NCBI GenBank assembly: GCA_016717115.1
Contig: JADKGE010000008.1
Location: forward strand, 62,001 to 126,000
DNA length: 64,000 nucleotides
Direction of reading: 5' to 3'
DNA from: Actinomycetota bacterium
Lineage (GTDB): Bacteria > Actinomycetota > Actinomycetes > S36-B12
The notes under the pieces were generated by a model. That model saw only the letters and a program-made list of their open reading frames with translations, was not told the origin of the DNA and made no database searches. The first letter of the stretch is position 1. Each line of letters starts with the position of its first letter. Positions 17,485-26,620 of this stretch are shown here, piece by piece. Both the position numbers and the translations under genes were made by a program.

Positions 17485-18737
17485 GGGCGGGTGGTGGGGT
17501 GGAGGTGGCTCAGCACGGCTTGTGCGGCCCGTCGGCCGCTCACCATGGCGCCCTGGATCGACGCCGTGTCGCGGTGGTCGCCGGCGACGTAGAGCCACTC
17601 GCCGAGCGCCACGGGCTGCCGGACGTCGAGCGGGGCACACATCGCGGGAAGGGCGTACGGGATGACGTAGGTGCGAACGTGCTGCCACCGTGACGTGTCG
17701 ACCCCGTAGATGAGAGCCAGGTGCGCCAGCACGCGCGCCTGCATCGGCGCTTCGGAGTGCTCCCCGAGAGCGGACGCGGACACGAGCACGCGTCCACCGC
17801 TGGCGTACGACGGTGCCGCATGCGTGAGGACCACGGTGTTGAGCACGGGCCCGCGGCCCAGCCCATCGACGAGCAGGACGGCCTCGCCGTCGCTGAGCAA
17901 TGCTGGATCGCCGTCGGCCACGAAGTACCACGTGGTCACGGCGCGGCCGGCCGGAACGTGCAGGCCGGGGAGCAGCTCCGCGGCGGTGGGCGGATCGGTG
18001 GCCACGATCACCGCTTGCGCGGCGACGACCCCGTCGTCGGTCTCGACGGTGCCGGAGCCGATGGTCCTCGCTCGCATACCCAGGCGCACGGCACCGGGCG
18101 GCAGAGCGGCGCTGAGTTGTTCGGGGATGGCCTGCATTCCAGCAGCCGGCAGGGAGGGTGTGCCCTTGACGAAGCTGGTCAGGATGAGGTCGAGGAACCG
18201 ACGGGAGGTCTCGAGCCGGTCCTCCAGGAACACGCCCGCCAGGAAGGGTCGCAGGACGGTCTCGAGGAAGACGTCGTCGATGCCGGCGGAGCGCAGGGCT
18301 ACCTCGGCCGGGAAGTCGGTCGACGTGGCCAGCCGCGCGGCCGCGGTGCGCGAGGCGCGCCACGCGTAGGCGGCGAAGCGCACCTTCCCGGCGAGGGTGC
18401 CGGAGCGAGGCGCCAGCGCGTCGGGTGCCCACAGTGGTCGTCGTCTGGGGTCGCCCAGGCGCACAGGTCCGCCTCGAGTGGCGGCGATCACGCCGGGAAC
18501 GAACGCCTTGAGGTCCAGGGCCGCGTGATCCAGCACCCGGGCCGCCTCCGGGTAGGCGGGGTTGTACAGCTGGAAGCCCCGGTCGAGCTGCAGTCCGTCG
18601 ACGAGGTCGGTCCGCACCCGGCCGCCGACCGCGTCCGAGGCCTCGAGCACGACGACATCGAGGCCGTGGATCGACAGATGCCGCGCGGCGGCCAGGCCGG
18701 CCAGTCCGGCACCGACGATCGCGACGTCATGGGACAC
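17472..18737 (-). CDS. FAD-dependent oxidoreductase (amine oxidase/desaturase-like)
   Basis: A 421-residue flavoprotein. The N-terminal Rossmann FAD motif is VAIVGAGLAGLAAARHL (about 5-21), followed by EASDAVGGRVRTD typical of the monoamine oxidase, phytoene desaturase and protoporphyrinogen oxidase superfamily. The C-terminal FAD contact is WLYVAGDHRDTASIQGAM. The real substrate cannot be told from sequence; a porphyrin-, carotenoid- or amine-type substrate is possible. Upstream, the TIGR01777 epimerase ends 3 nt before its start, so they form an operon. Its 3' end lies inside a long palindrome. Confidence 0.85.
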   Translation of the reverse strand: MSHDVAIVGAGLAGLAAARHLSIHGLDVVVLEASDAVGGRVRTDLVDGLQLDRGFQLYNPAYPEAARVLDHAALDLKAFVPGVIAATRGGPVRLGDPRRRPLWAPDALAPRSGTLAGKVRFAAYAWRASRTAAARLATSTDFPAEVALRSAGIDDVFLETVLRPFLAGVFLEDRLETSRRFLDLILTSFVKGTPSLPAAGMQAIPEQLSAALPPGAVRLGMRARTIGSGTVETDDGVVAAQAVIVATDPPTAAELLPGLHVPAGRAVTTWYFVADGDPALLSDGEAVLLVDGLGRGPVLNTVVLTHAAPSYASGGRVLVSASALGEHSEAPMQARVLAHLALIYGVDTSRWQHVRTYVIPYALPAMCAPLDVRQPVALGEWLYVAGDHRDTASIQGAMVSGRRAAQAVLSHLHPTTRPVEW

Positions 18738-18740
18738 GGA

Positions 18741-19637
18741 CTAGGCGTCCTTCAGAGCCGTGCGGATCGCCGACTCGATGGTTGGGTCCTGGAACGCGAA
18801 GCCGGCGTCCTCGAGCACCGCGGGCACCACGCGCACGCTGCCGAGCACCTCGCTGGAGAACTCGCCGAGCACGGCCTTCAACGCGAAGGCAGGTGCGGGC
18901 AGGAGCGTGGGGCGGCCCATCACGTGGCCCATCACTCGGGTGATCTCGGCGTTCGTCACCGGGTTCGGCCCGGTGATGTTGACCGGTCCGGCGACGTGGT
19001 CCTGCTCGAGGAGGAACTGCAGTGCGCAGACCTCGTCGCGTAGCGACACCCACGACCACCACTGGCTTCCGGGACCGAGCTTGCCGCCGAGGCCGAACCT
19101 GAACAGCGGGAACATGCGGGCCCACGCGCCCCCGTTCCTCGCGACCACCAGACCGGTGCGCGGATGGACGACTCGGATGCCGATCGAGGCGGCCGGCTGC
19201 GCGGCCGACTCCCAGGCGCGAACCACGTCGGCCAGGAAGCCCGTGCCGGCGGGGTCCGTCTCGTCGACCACCCGATCGCCGGTGTCGCCGTACCAGCCGA
19301 TCGCCGAGGCCGACACCAGAACGCGGGGCAGTGGATCGAGTTGCGACATGGCCCGGACGATGGCGTGGGTGCCGTCGATACGGCTGTCAAGGATCTCGCG
19401 CTTGTAGTCGTCGGTCCAGCGGTGATCCCCGACACCCGCACCGGCCAGGTGGACGACGCCCTCGACGCCAGCGAGCCCGGCGAGGTCGACGGTCCCCGCA
19501 GCGGGATCCCAGGTCACCTCGTCGGGACGCGTCGCCGGTCGGCGGACGAGTCGAACGACCTCGTGTCCAACCGAACGCAGATGGGGGACGAGCGCCGAGC
19601 CGATCAGACCGGACGCGCCGGTGACAGCAACCTTCAT
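18741..19637 (-). CDS. TIGR01777 family NAD-dependent epimerase/oxidoreductase
   Basis: A 298-residue extended short-chain dehydrogenase of the SDR39U1/TIGR01777 family. Nucleotide binding is by VAVTGASGLIGSALVPHL (residues 3-20). Other family marks are VVHLAGAGVGDHRWTDDYK, SASAIGWYGDTGD (with the active Tyr) and the C-terminal DUF1731-type block LPAPAFALKAVLGEFSSEVL. The substrate is unknown. The ATG at 19637 is used because the protein then begins with the beta-strand of the Rossmann fold. It adjoins sucB, as its homologue does in M. tuberculosis (Rv2216/Rv2215). Confidence 0.9.
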   Translation of the reverse strand: MKVAVTGASGLIGSALVPHLRSVGHEVVRLVRRPATRPDEVTWDPAAGTVDLAGLAGVEGVVHLAGAGVGDHRWTDDYKREILDSRIDGTHAIVRAMSQLDPLPRVLVSASAIGWYGDTGDRVVDETDPAGTGFLADVVRAWESAAQPAASIGIRVVHPRTGLVVARNGGAWARMFPLFRFGLGGKLGPGSQWWSWVSLRDEVCALQFLLEQDHVAGPVNITGPNPVTNAEITRVMGHVMGRPTLLPAPAFALKAVLGEFSSEVLGSVRVVPAVLEDAGFAFQDPTIESAIRTALKDA

Positions 19638-19692
19638 GGAGACAGCCTCTCGCGTAGGCACCGCTGGCGCATGTTCAGCCCCCTACAACAGG

Positions 19693-19750
19693 CGAGTGGC
19701 GGCTTGTGGCGGCACCGCGCTCCGCGCGGGCCGCCACAAGCCGCCACTCG
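19693..19750. repeat. Long palindrome, family A copy 1
   Basis: A perfect 21-bp stem (19693-19713 with 19730-19750, beginning CGAGTGGCGGC) and an inner 6-bp stem (19715-19720 with 19724-19729). It lies between the sucB stop and the start of the next gene. The same 21-bp arm recurs at 43764-43784. Probably a bidirectional terminator-type element. Confidence 0.75.
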
Positions 19751-19758
19751 ACGAGGGG

Positions 19759-21465
19759 CTAGAGCCCGAGTTCCGCGTCGAACGCCGCATCCTCGAGGCG
19801 CTGCTTCATCGTGCTGAGGAAGCGAGCGGCGTCGGCGCCGTCGACCAGGCGGTGGTCGTACGTGAGGGCCAGGTACACCATCGACCGGATCGAGATGACG
19901 TCCTGGCCGGTGGCATCCGGCACGATGACGGGCCGCTTCACGACAGCACCGGTGCCCAGGATGGCGACCTGCGGCTGGTTGATGATCGGGGTGTCGAACA
20001 GCGCGCCCCGGCTGCCGGTGTTGGTGACCGTGAACGTACCGCCGCTCAGCTCGTCGGGCGACAGCTTGTTGGTGCGGGTGCGCTCGGCGAGATCGGCGAT
20101 CCGACGGGCCAGTCCGGCGATGTTGAGGTCGCCGGCATCGCGGATGACCGGCACGAGGAGTCCGCGCTCGCTGTCGACAGCGATGCCGAGGTGCTCGGCG
20201 TCGAAGTAGGTGATGGTCCCCTCGTCGATGTTGATCGTGGCGTTGACCTGCGGGAACGCCTTCAGCGCCTCGACCGACGCCTTGCAGAAGAACGGCAGGA
20301 ACGACAGCTTCACACCCTCGCGGGCCTCGAAGTCCCTCTTGACCTTGTTCCGCAGGTTGGCGATGCGCGTGACATCCACCTCGACGACGGTGGTGAGCTG
20401 AGCGGACACCTGGAGAGAGTTCACCATGCGCTCGGCGATGACCTTGCGCAGGCGGCTCATCTTCTCGGTCTTGCCGCGCAGGTCAGAGGCGCCCGTCGGG
20501 GCCGCGGCGGGAGTGGCCGGGGCTGCGCTGGCTGCCGGTGCGGTCGCCGGCGCGGCCTGCGCCGGAGTCGCCTTGGCCGCGACGGCGGCGAGAACGTCCT
20601 GCTTGCGGATGCGGCCACCGACTCCCGTTCCGGTGACGCCGGCGAGGTCGATGCCGTTCTGCGCGGCCAGGCGGCGGACCAGGGGCGTGACGTAGGCGTC
20701 GGCATTGCCGGCCGGGGTCGCCACGGCCGGCGGCGCAGGCGCTACCGGAGCGGCGGGCGCAGATGCCGGTGCCGGTGCCGGTGCGGTCGCGGTCGGCGCA
20801 GGGGGCGCCGACGGAACGGGCGCGGGTGCCGGGGCGCCGGCGGCCGCGCCGACCACGCCGAGTTCACTGCCCACGGCGACGGTGGCGTCCTCGGGGACCG
20901 CGATCGACAGCAGCACTCCGGCGACGGGTGAGGGGATCTCGGTGTCGACCTTGTCGGTCGAGACCTCCAGCAGTGCCTCGTCGACGGCGATCGTGTCGCC
21001 GACGGCCTTGAGCCAGCGGGTGACCGTGCCCTCGGTGACGCTCTCGCCGAGAGCGGGCATGAGGATCGACGTTCCCGCCGACGGCGTCGGAGGGGTTGGC
21101 GAGGCGGACGGCGGGACGGGCTCGACGGGCTCGACGGGCTGCTCGGCCGGCGCTGCTGCCACCGGCTCGGGGGCGGGCGCAGCGGGCTCCGACTCGGGCG
21201 CAACCGCAGCGGGCGCGGGCGCGGCGCTGGAGTCGCCGATGACGGCGAGCTCGGCACCGACCGCGACGGTCTCGTCCTCGCCCACGCTGATCGACAGCAG
21301 CACGCCCGATGCCGGTGCGGGGATCTCGGTGTCCACCTTGTCGGTGGACACCTCGAGAAGTGGCTCGTCCGCGGTGATCGTGTCGCCGACGGCCTTCAGC
21401 CAGCGGGTGACCGTGCCCTCGGTGACACTCTCGCCCAGTGCGGGCATCGTGACGGAGACCGACAT
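19759..21465 (-). CDS. sucB: 2-oxoglutarate dehydrogenase E2 (dihydrolipoamide acyltransferase)
   Basis: Core acyltransferase of a 2-oxoacid dehydrogenase complex, 568 residues. Two lipoyl domains come first, each with the modified lysine in TDKVDTE (Lys43 and about Lys180). They are separated by Ala/Pro-rich hinges, followed by a peripheral-subunit-binding domain (VTPLVRRLAAQNGIDLAGVTG) and the catalytic domain with YDHRLVDGADAARFL carrying the active His. M. tuberculosis DlaT at the same place serves pyruvate dehydrogenase and peroxide defence, so the complex served here is uncertain. RBS AAAGGAG precedes the ATG; lpd lies 26 nt upstream in the same operon. Confidence 0.95.
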   Translation of the reverse strand: MSVSVTMPALGESVTEGTVTRWLKAVGDTITADEPLLEVSTDKVDTEIPAPASGVLLSISVGEDETVAVGAELAVIGDSSAAPAPAAVAPESEPAAPAPEPVAAAPAEQPVEPVEPVPPSASPTPPTPSAGTSILMPALGESVTEGTVTRWLKAVGDTIAVDEALLEVSTDKVDTEIPSPVAGVLLSIAVPEDATVAVGSELGVVGAAAGAPAPAPVPSAPPAPTATAPAPAPASAPAAPVAPAPPAVATPAGNADAYVTPLVRRLAAQNGIDLAGVTGTGVGGRIRKQDVLAAVAAKATPAQAAPATAPAASAAPATPAAAPTGASDLRGKTEKMSRLRKVIAERMVNSLQVSAQLTTVVEVDVTRIANLRNKVKRDFEAREGVKLSFLPFFCKASVEALKAFPQVNATINIDEGTITYFDAEHLGIAVDSERGLLVPVIRDAGDLNIAGLARRIADLAERTRTNKLSPDELSGGTFTVTNTGSRGALFDTPIINQPQVAILGTGAVVKRPVIVPDATGQDVISIRSMVYLALTYDHRLVDGADAARFLSTMKQRLEDAAFDAELGL

Positions 21466-21491
21466 GTGTTCTGCGCTCCTTTGAGTTCGGG

Positions 21492-22859
21492 TCAGGCGTG
21501 CGCGTGCAGGGGCTTGCCGGCGAGGGCGAGGTGGGCCTCGCCCATGGCCTCGTTCTGCGTCGGATGCGCGTGGACCAAGGTGGCGACGTCGTCCGGATGC
21601 GCCTCCCAGTTGACGATGAGCTGAGCCTCGCCGATCTGCTCGCCGATGCGGGAGCCGACCATATGGATGCCGACGACGGGCCCGTCGGTGACCTGGACGA
21701 GCTTGATGAACCCCGTCGTGGCGAGGATCTGGCTCTTGCCGTTGCCGCCGAGGTTGTACTCGTAGACGGCCACGTTGTTGCCGTGGACCTCGCGGGCCTG
21801 AGCCTCCGTGAGGCCAACGCTGGCCACCTCCGGCTCGCAGTAGGTCACGCGGGGGATGTTCACGTCGGCGATGACGACCGGATTGAGGCCGCCGAGCTCC
21901 TCGGCCACGAAGATGCCCTGGGAGAAGCCGCGATGCGCGAGCTGCAGCCCTGGGGTGATGTCGCCCACGGCGAAGACCCCCGGCACGTTGGTGCGCAGGC
22001 GTTCGTCCACGAGCACCCAGCCCCGCTCCATGGCGACGCCCTGCTCCTCGAAGCCCATGTCCGCGGTGTTGGGCCCACGGCCGACCGCGACGAGCAGCAG
22101 TTCGGCGTCGAACTGCTTGCCGTCCTCCAGAGTGACGTGCACGCCCGCGTCGTCCTGCGTGGCCGAGGCGAACCGGACGCCCAGGCTGAAGGCGATACCG
22201 CGCTTGCGGAAGGCGCGCTCAAGGGCCTTCGAGCACGCGATGTCCTCGTTGGGCACGAGGTTCGGCAACGCCTCGACGATGGTGACGTCGGCACCGAAGG
22301 ACTTCCAGACGCTCGCGAACTCGACGCCGATGACGCCGCCGCCGAGCACGACGACGCTCTTCGGGACGTAGTCGAGGTTCAGGGCCTGGTCGGAGGTCAT
22401 GATGCGTCCGGAGATCTCCAGGCCGGGCAGGCTGCGTGAGTAGGAGCCGGTGGCGAGAACGACCGTGGTGCCGGTGTACCGCTCGCCATTGACCTCGACC
22501 GTGTCCGGCGCAACCAGGCGGCCGGATCCCTCGACGAAAGTCACGTTGCGACTCTTCACCAGCCCTTGGAGGCCCTTGTACAGCCGGCCCACCACGCCGT
22601 CGCGGTACTCGTTCACCTTGGGCATGTCGATGCCCTCGAACGTCGCGCGCACGCCGAAGGCGCCGCTCTCCTTGGCGCTGTCCGCCACCTCGGCGGCGTG
22701 CAGGAGCGCCTTGGTCGGGATACACCCCCGGTGCAGGCAGGTGCCGCCCAGCTTGTCCTTGTCGATGAGGATGACGGACATCCCGAGCTCGGACGCCCGC
22801 AGCGCGCAGGCATAGCCGCCGCTGCCACCACCGAGGATCACCAGGTCTGCATTGGCCAC
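21492..22859 (-). CDS. lpdA: Dihydrolipoyl dehydrogenase
   Basis: E3 flavoprotein that reoxidises dihydrolipoyl groups with NAD+ for 2-oxoacid dehydrogenases and glycine cleavage. It has 455 residues, with FAD motif LVILGGGSGGYACALRASEL (6-25), redox disulfide GGTCLHRGC (Cys41, Cys46), the NAD motif VVVLGGGVIGVEFASVW, and the C-terminal dimer His-Glu pair in LVHAHPTQNEAMGEAH. GTG at 22859 with AGGAG 8 nt upstream. First gene of the lpd-sucB operon. Confidence 0.96.
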   Translation of the reverse strand: MANADLVILGGGSGGYACALRASELGMSVILIDKDKLGGTCLHRGCIPTKALLHAAEVADSAKESGAFGVRATFEGIDMPKVNEYRDGVVGRLYKGLQGLVKSRNVTFVEGSGRLVAPDTVEVNGERYTGTTVVLATGSYSRSLPGLEISGRIMTSDQALNLDYVPKSVVVLGGGVIGVEFASVWKSFGADVTIVEALPNLVPNEDIACSKALERAFRKRGIAFSLGVRFASATQDDAGVHVTLEDGKQFDAELLLVAVGRGPNTADMGFEEQGVAMERGWVLVDERLRTNVPGVFAVGDITPGLQLAHRGFSQGIFVAEELGGLNPVVIADVNIPRVTYCEPEVASVGLTEAQAREVHGNNVAVYEYNLGGNGKSQILATTGFIKLVQVTDGPVVGIHMVGSRIGEQIGEAQLIVNWEAHPDDVATLVHAHPTQNEAMGEAHLALAGKPLHAHA

Positions 22860-22982
22860 TGTCGCTGACTCCTGTCGCCGTGAACGTGCTCATCGCCGCA
22901 TGAATGATCCCCGTCGAGGGATGCGTCGTCACATCCTTCCACCGAATGGCCGGGACGCGACATGCCCCCCGACCCGAGGCGC

Positions 22983-24497
22983 CTAGGACGCGCCCAACGC
23001 CATCTGCCCGGCAACCTGAACGAACGTGCGCACGGCCGCGCCCGTGCCGCCCTTGGGGGTGTACCCGTAGGGCCCCTTCTCGTTGAAGGCCGGGCCGGCG
23101 ATGTCCATGTGGACCCATGCCTGGCCGGTGGGGACGAACTCCTTGAGGAAGATCCCGGCGGACAGCATGCCGCCGAGCCGGTCGCCGAGGTTGGCGATGT
23201 CGGCGGTGGACGAGTCGAGGGTGGAGCGGAGGTCCGCGGGCAGGGGCATCGGCCATACGTCCTCGCCCGCGCGACCGGCCGCCGCGCAGACCGCCTCACG
23301 GGCGGCATCGTCGTTCGCCATGACGGCGGCGGTGCGGCTGCCGAGGGCGACGCGCTGAGCGCCCGTCAGCGTGGCCGCATCGATGATGAGGTCGGGCTTC
23401 TCGGCGGCGGCCATGACGAGCGCGTCGGCGAGGACGAGGCGGCCCTCGGCATCGGTGTTGAGCACCTCGACCGTGGTGCCGCCGTACATGGTGATGACGT
23501 CACCGGGGCGCTGCGCCCCGCCGCCGGGCATGTTCTCCGCGGTGGGGATCCATCCGGTAACGCGCACGGGAATCGCCAGCGCCGCGATGGCCCGGACGGC
23601 GCCGATCACAGCAGCGGCCCCGGCCATGTCCGCCTTCATCTCGTCCATGTTCGCCGCCGGCTTGATGGAGATGCCGCCGGTGTCGAACGTGATGCCCTTG
23701 CCGACGAGGGCCAGGTGCGCGACGGCACCCTCGGGTGCGTACTCCATTCGAGCCAGGCGAGGGGGATTGGCCGACCCCTGGCCCACGGCGAGGATGCCGC
23801 CGAGGCCGTCGCGGAGGAGGTCGTTCTCGTCCCAGATCGTGACCGTGACGGGCAGGCCCTCGACCGCGCTGGAGGCCGCCTCGGCCAGGGCTGCCGGGGG
23901 CAGGGCATTCGGTGGGGTGTTGACGAGGTCGCGGGTGAGGTTGACGGCCGTGGCAACGGCCGTGATCTCCTTGATCGCGTGCTTCTGCTCGGCGGTGGGA
24001 GGGCTCTCGAGCACGATCGTGATCGAGCGGGTGGATGCGTTCTTGCCCCCGGAGGTGGCGCTGCGGAAGGCGACGAACTCGTAGGCGGCCAACTGACCGG
24101 CGATCGCCACGGTGAGGAGCCCCTCGAGGTCGGCGAGGGGGAGGGCCAGGGCGACCCGGCGGATGCCGGACAGGGTGCGGATGGCATTGCCGACCGCCCG
24201 GCGCACCAGTTCGGGGTCCTTCTGCTGGGCCGCGGAGCCCAGGCCCAGGCCGACGATCGTCGGCGCCTTGAAGGTGCCCCCGCCGGGCAGGCGGAGGACC
24301 TCGCCGCTCTGCCCCGTCGCTCCGACTGCCGTGAAGGCCTCGGCCAGGCGCGTGCGTGACGCCGGGGACAGCCCCGGACTGATCACCTCGATCTTGCGGC
24401 CCCGCACGGGGGCGATGGCAACCACGAGGGCATCGGTGACCGTGGCGGCGGGCTTGGTGTCGACGAGAGTGATCTTCGGCGTGGGCGTGGAGGTCAT
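22983..24497 (-). CDS. pepA: Leucyl aminopeptidase (M17)
   Basis: Cytosolic hexameric two-metal aminopeptidase that removes N-terminal residues, 504 residues. The C-terminal catalytic domain holds GKGITFDTGGISIKP (metal and substrate Lys) and the M17 signature NTDAEGRLVLADAL. The N-terminal half is the regulatory/oligomerisation domain. Start ATG 24495-24497 with TACAGT 6 nt upstream, suggesting a leaderless mRNA; divergent from gcvT. Confidence 0.95.
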   Translation of the reverse strand: MTSTPTPKITLVDTKPAATVTDALVVAIAPVRGRKIEVISPGLSPASRTRLAEAFTAVGATGQSGEVLRLPGGGTFKAPTIVGLGLGSAAQQKDPELVRRAVGNAIRTLSGIRRVALALPLADLEGLLTVAIAGQLAAYEFVAFRSATSGGKNASTRSITIVLESPPTAEQKHAIKEITAVATAVNLTRDLVNTPPNALPPAALAEAASSAVEGLPVTVTIWDENDLLRDGLGGILAVGQGSANPPRLARMEYAPEGAVAHLALVGKGITFDTGGISIKPAANMDEMKADMAGAAAVIGAVRAIAALAIPVRVTGWIPTAENMPGGGAQRPGDVITMYGGTTVEVLNTDAEGRLVLADALVMAAAEKPDLIIDAATLTGAQRVALGSRTAAVMANDDAAREAVCAAAGRAGEDVWPMPLPADLRSTLDSSTADIANLGDRLGGMLSAGIFLKEFVPTGQAWVHMDIAGPAFNEKGPYGYTPKGGTGAAVRTFVQVAGQMALGAS

Positions 24498-24503
24498 GAC
24501 CGC

Positions 24504-24509
24504 ACTGTA
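24504..24509 (-). promoter_or_regulatory. -10 hexamer TACAGT of pepA
   Basis: TACAGT 6 nt before the pepA ATG, in the 74-bp divergent pepA/gcvT region. Leaderless spacing. Confidence 0.5.
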
Positions 24510-24559
24510 TTCGGCGTGGCGATTCGCCGCTGAGAGCCTTCCGGGCCGCTGCCACGCAC

Positions 24560-24565
24560 TACGGT
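24560..24565 (+). promoter_or_regulatory. -10 hexamer TACGGT of gcvT
   Basis: TACGGT 6 nt before the gcvT GTG. Leaderless spacing, facing the pepA promoter. Confidence 0.5.
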
Positions 24566-24571
24566 CATCCC

Positions 24572-25708
24572 GTGACTGACGCCCCCCTGAAGCAGACGCC
24601 CCTGTTCGACCGGCACGTGGCCCTCGGCGCCAAGACGGCAGACTTCGGCGGCTGGGACATGCCCATCGAGTACGAGGGCGTGGTGGCGGAGCATCTGGCC
24701 GTCCGGTCGGCGGTCGGCCTCTTCGACGTGTCCCACATGGGCAAGGTCCGCATCCACGGCCCGGGGGCCGCCCGGTTCCTCAACTCCGTGCTCGCCAACG
24801 ACCTCGACCGCGTTTCGGCGGGCCAGGCGCAGTACTCGATGCTCTGCAACGATGCGGGCGGCGTGATCGATGACCTCATCGTCTACCGCTGGTCCGACGA
24901 CGAGGTCTTCATGATCCCGAACGCGGCGAATGCGTCCACCGTCGTCGCGGTTCTGCAGGCGGCGGCCCCGCCCGGGGTCACGGTCGACGACCACCACCTC
25001 GACCACGGCATCATCGCGGTCCAGGGACCGCGCAGCGCGGAACTCATCGGGGCCATGGGCCTGCCGGCCGACCACGACTACATGACCATGGTGTCCGCCC
25101 AGTTCGCTGGTGAGCCGGTGATCGTGTGCCGCACCGGCTACACCGGAGAGCACGGTTACGAGCTCGTGGCACCGGTGGGCACCCTCGGCGACCTGTGGGA
25201 CGAACTGCTCCGGGAGGGGGCCACGATGGGTGTCGTGGCGGCCGGACTGGGCGCCCGCGACACCCTGCGCACCGAGATGGGCTATCCGCTGCATGGCCAG
25301 GACATCAGCCCGACCATCACGCCCGTCGAGGCCATGATCGCCTGGGCCGTCGGCTGGGACAAGCCCGCTTTCGCCGGCAGGGAGGCGCTTGTCGGCCAGC
25401 GCGCGGCGGGTCCGACTCGTCGCCTGCGCGGGCTGGTGTCCCTCGAGCGCGGCATCCCCCGACCGCACATGGCGGTTCGCCGCCCCAGCGCGGACAGCGC
25501 GGCACCGCTGAGCGGCGACCCGATCGGCGAGGTCACCAGCGGCACGTTCTCCCCGACCCTCAAGCAGGACATCGGCCTGGCGCTGCTCGACGTGTCGGTC
25601 AGCGTGGGCGACGAGGTGGTCGTCGACGTGCGGGGCCGAGCGTCGCGCTTCCGGGTGACGAAGCCCCCGTTCGTGGAGCCGAGCACCCGCGCCACCCCTG
25701 CCGAGTAG
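24572..25708 (+). CDS. gcvT: Glycine cleavage T protein (aminomethyltransferase)
   Basis: Takes the aminomethyl group from the lipoyl arm of GcvH and releases ammonia and methylene-tetrahydrofolate. At 378 residues it has the normal length. Family blocks are GGWDMPIEYEG (about 30-40), GLFDVSHMGKVRIHGPGA, VQGPRSAEL, CRTGYTGEHGYEL and MGYPLHGQDISPTITPVEA, the folate-binding face. The C-terminal barrel domain carries EVTSGTFSPTLKQDIGLAL. GTG start supported by TACGGT 6 nt upstream. GcvH, GcvP and GcvL are not in the window. It uses lipoate made by the lipA/lipB genes 8 kb away. Confidence 0.95.
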   Translation: MTDAPLKQTPLFDRHVALGAKTADFGGWDMPIEYEGVVAEHLAVRSAVGLFDVSHMGKVRIHGPGAARFLNSVLANDLDRVSAGQAQYSMLCNDAGGVIDDLIVYRWSDDEVFMIPNAANASTVVAVLQAAAPPGVTVDDHHLDHGIIAVQGPRSAELIGAMGLPADHDYMTMVSAQFAGEPVIVCRTGYTGEHGYELVAPVGTLGDLWDELLREGATMGVVAAGLGARDTLRTEMGYPLHGQDISPTITPVEAMIAWAVGWDKPAFAGREALVGQRAAGPTRRLRGLVSLERGIPRPHMAVRRPSADSAAPLSGDPIGEVTSGTFSPTLKQDIGLALLDVSVSVGDEVVVDVRGRASRFRVTKPPFVEPSTRATPAE

Positions 25709-25760
25709 GCATGAGGCGCGGCTGCGCCACGTTGCGCCTGCTACGACCGGACCCGGGCCG

Positions 25761-26147
25761 TCACTCGTCGAGGGTGATGGTGATGCCGACGTGGTCGCCG
25801 CCCGCATTCCCGTTGCGCGCGTCGGCGAGCCACGAGAAGACCCGCCCCATGAAGCCGTAGCGGTGCTGGATCATGCTGGCCGTCAGGTGAGTCTCGATCT
25901 CGTCCTGCAGCCTGGCCGTCCCGCCGACCATGGCGCCCTTGAGCGTGCCGCGGGCATCGCAGGGGGCCACGAGTACGCGAGGGTTGTTGCGGAGCCGCTT
26001 GGCCTTGCCCGACGCCGCCTGGGTGAGCACGAGAAGCTCGCCTCGGCGCTGCACGAGCCACACGGGTGTTGCCACCGCGGTGCCGTCCTTCTTGAACGTC
26101 GTCACCGAGATGTACTTGCCGGTGCCGAGCTCATCGACGGCCGTCAT
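25761..26147 (-). CDS. PPOX-class (F420/FMN-binding split barrel) oxidoreductase
   Basis: A 128-residue split-barrel flavin/F420-binding protein. Typical blocks are GKYISVTTFKKDGTAVATPVW, LLVLTQAASGKAKRLRNNPRV and APCDARGTLKG. In actinobacteria these small proteins often use F420, so an F420-dependent reductase is likely, but FMN or heme binding cannot be excluded. Its start overlaps the MarR gene's stop (ATGA), so the regulator and enzyme are co-transcribed. Confidence 0.8.
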   Translation of the reverse strand: MTAVDELGTGKYISVTTFKKDGTAVATPVWLVQRRGELLVLTQAASGKAKRLRNNPRVLVAPCDARGTLKGAMVGGTARLQDEIETHLTASMIQHRYGFMGRVFSWLADARNGNAGGDHVGITITLDE

Positions 26148-26608
26148 GCGTCGTCACGGTCGAGGGCCGTGAGCACGTGGCCCAGCTGCCGGGCCAGGAC
26201 GGGGAGGGCGTCGGGCTCGATCGGGTCCACGAACATGTGCCGGACCCGCTCGAGGTGGGGCGTCTGGGCTGCGGCGAACACCGCCGCCCCCTCCCTGGTC
26301 AGGACGACGAAGGCACCTCGCCCGTCAGACGCGCAGCTGCGCCGCTCGACGAGACCGCGCCGCGCCATGCGCTGGAAGCGGTAGGTCACGTTCGCCTTGG
26401 GCATGCGCAGGGTGTGCGCGATGTCGCTGAACCGGACGGCGCCGTCGGGCGAGCGGGACAGCACGGCGAGGATCCCGTAGTCGTCGAGGCTGAGGTCGTG
26501 GTCGGCGTGCAGCGCTCGATCCAGGCGGGTCGTGACCTGCATTGCCGATACGACGAAGGCGAGCCACGCGTCGCCCTCGTCGGGCGTCAACCCGGTCCCG
26601 TTCGCCAT
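26144..26608 (-). CDS. MarR family transcriptional regulator
   Basis: A 154-residue winged-helix repressor. The DNA-binding wing lies at about residues 50-95 (LDDYGILAVLSRSPDGAVRF, MPKANVTYRFQRMARRGLVE, SCASDGRGAFVVLTREG). The ATG at 26608 has TAGCAT 6 nt upstream, consistent with a leaderless message. It heads a two-gene operon with the PPOX protein and probably controls that operon in response to a small aromatic ligand; the ligand is unknown. It follows the cobalamin operon by 9 nt but has its own promoter. Confidence 0.88.
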   Translation of the reverse strand: MANGTGLTPDEGDAWLAFVVSAMQVTTRLDRALHADHDLSLDDYGILAVLSRSPDGAVRFSDIAHTLRMPKANVTYRFQRMARRGLVERRSCASDGRGAFVVLTREGAAVFAAAQTPHLERVRHMFVDPIEPDALPVLARQLGHVLTALDRDDA

Positions 26609-26614
26609 TCGCCG

Positions 26615-26620
26615 ATGCTA
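26615..26620 (-). promoter_or_regulatory. -10 hexamer TAGCAT of the MarR gene
   Basis: TAGCAT 6 nt before the ATG; overlaps the stop of the CobT-like gene. Leaderless spacing. Confidence 0.45.

Noticed and set aside
25709..25745. Terminator hairpin between gcvT and the PPOX gene
   Set aside because: Only a 6-bp AGGCGC/GCGCCT stem with a large loop and no U-tract; too weak to call.
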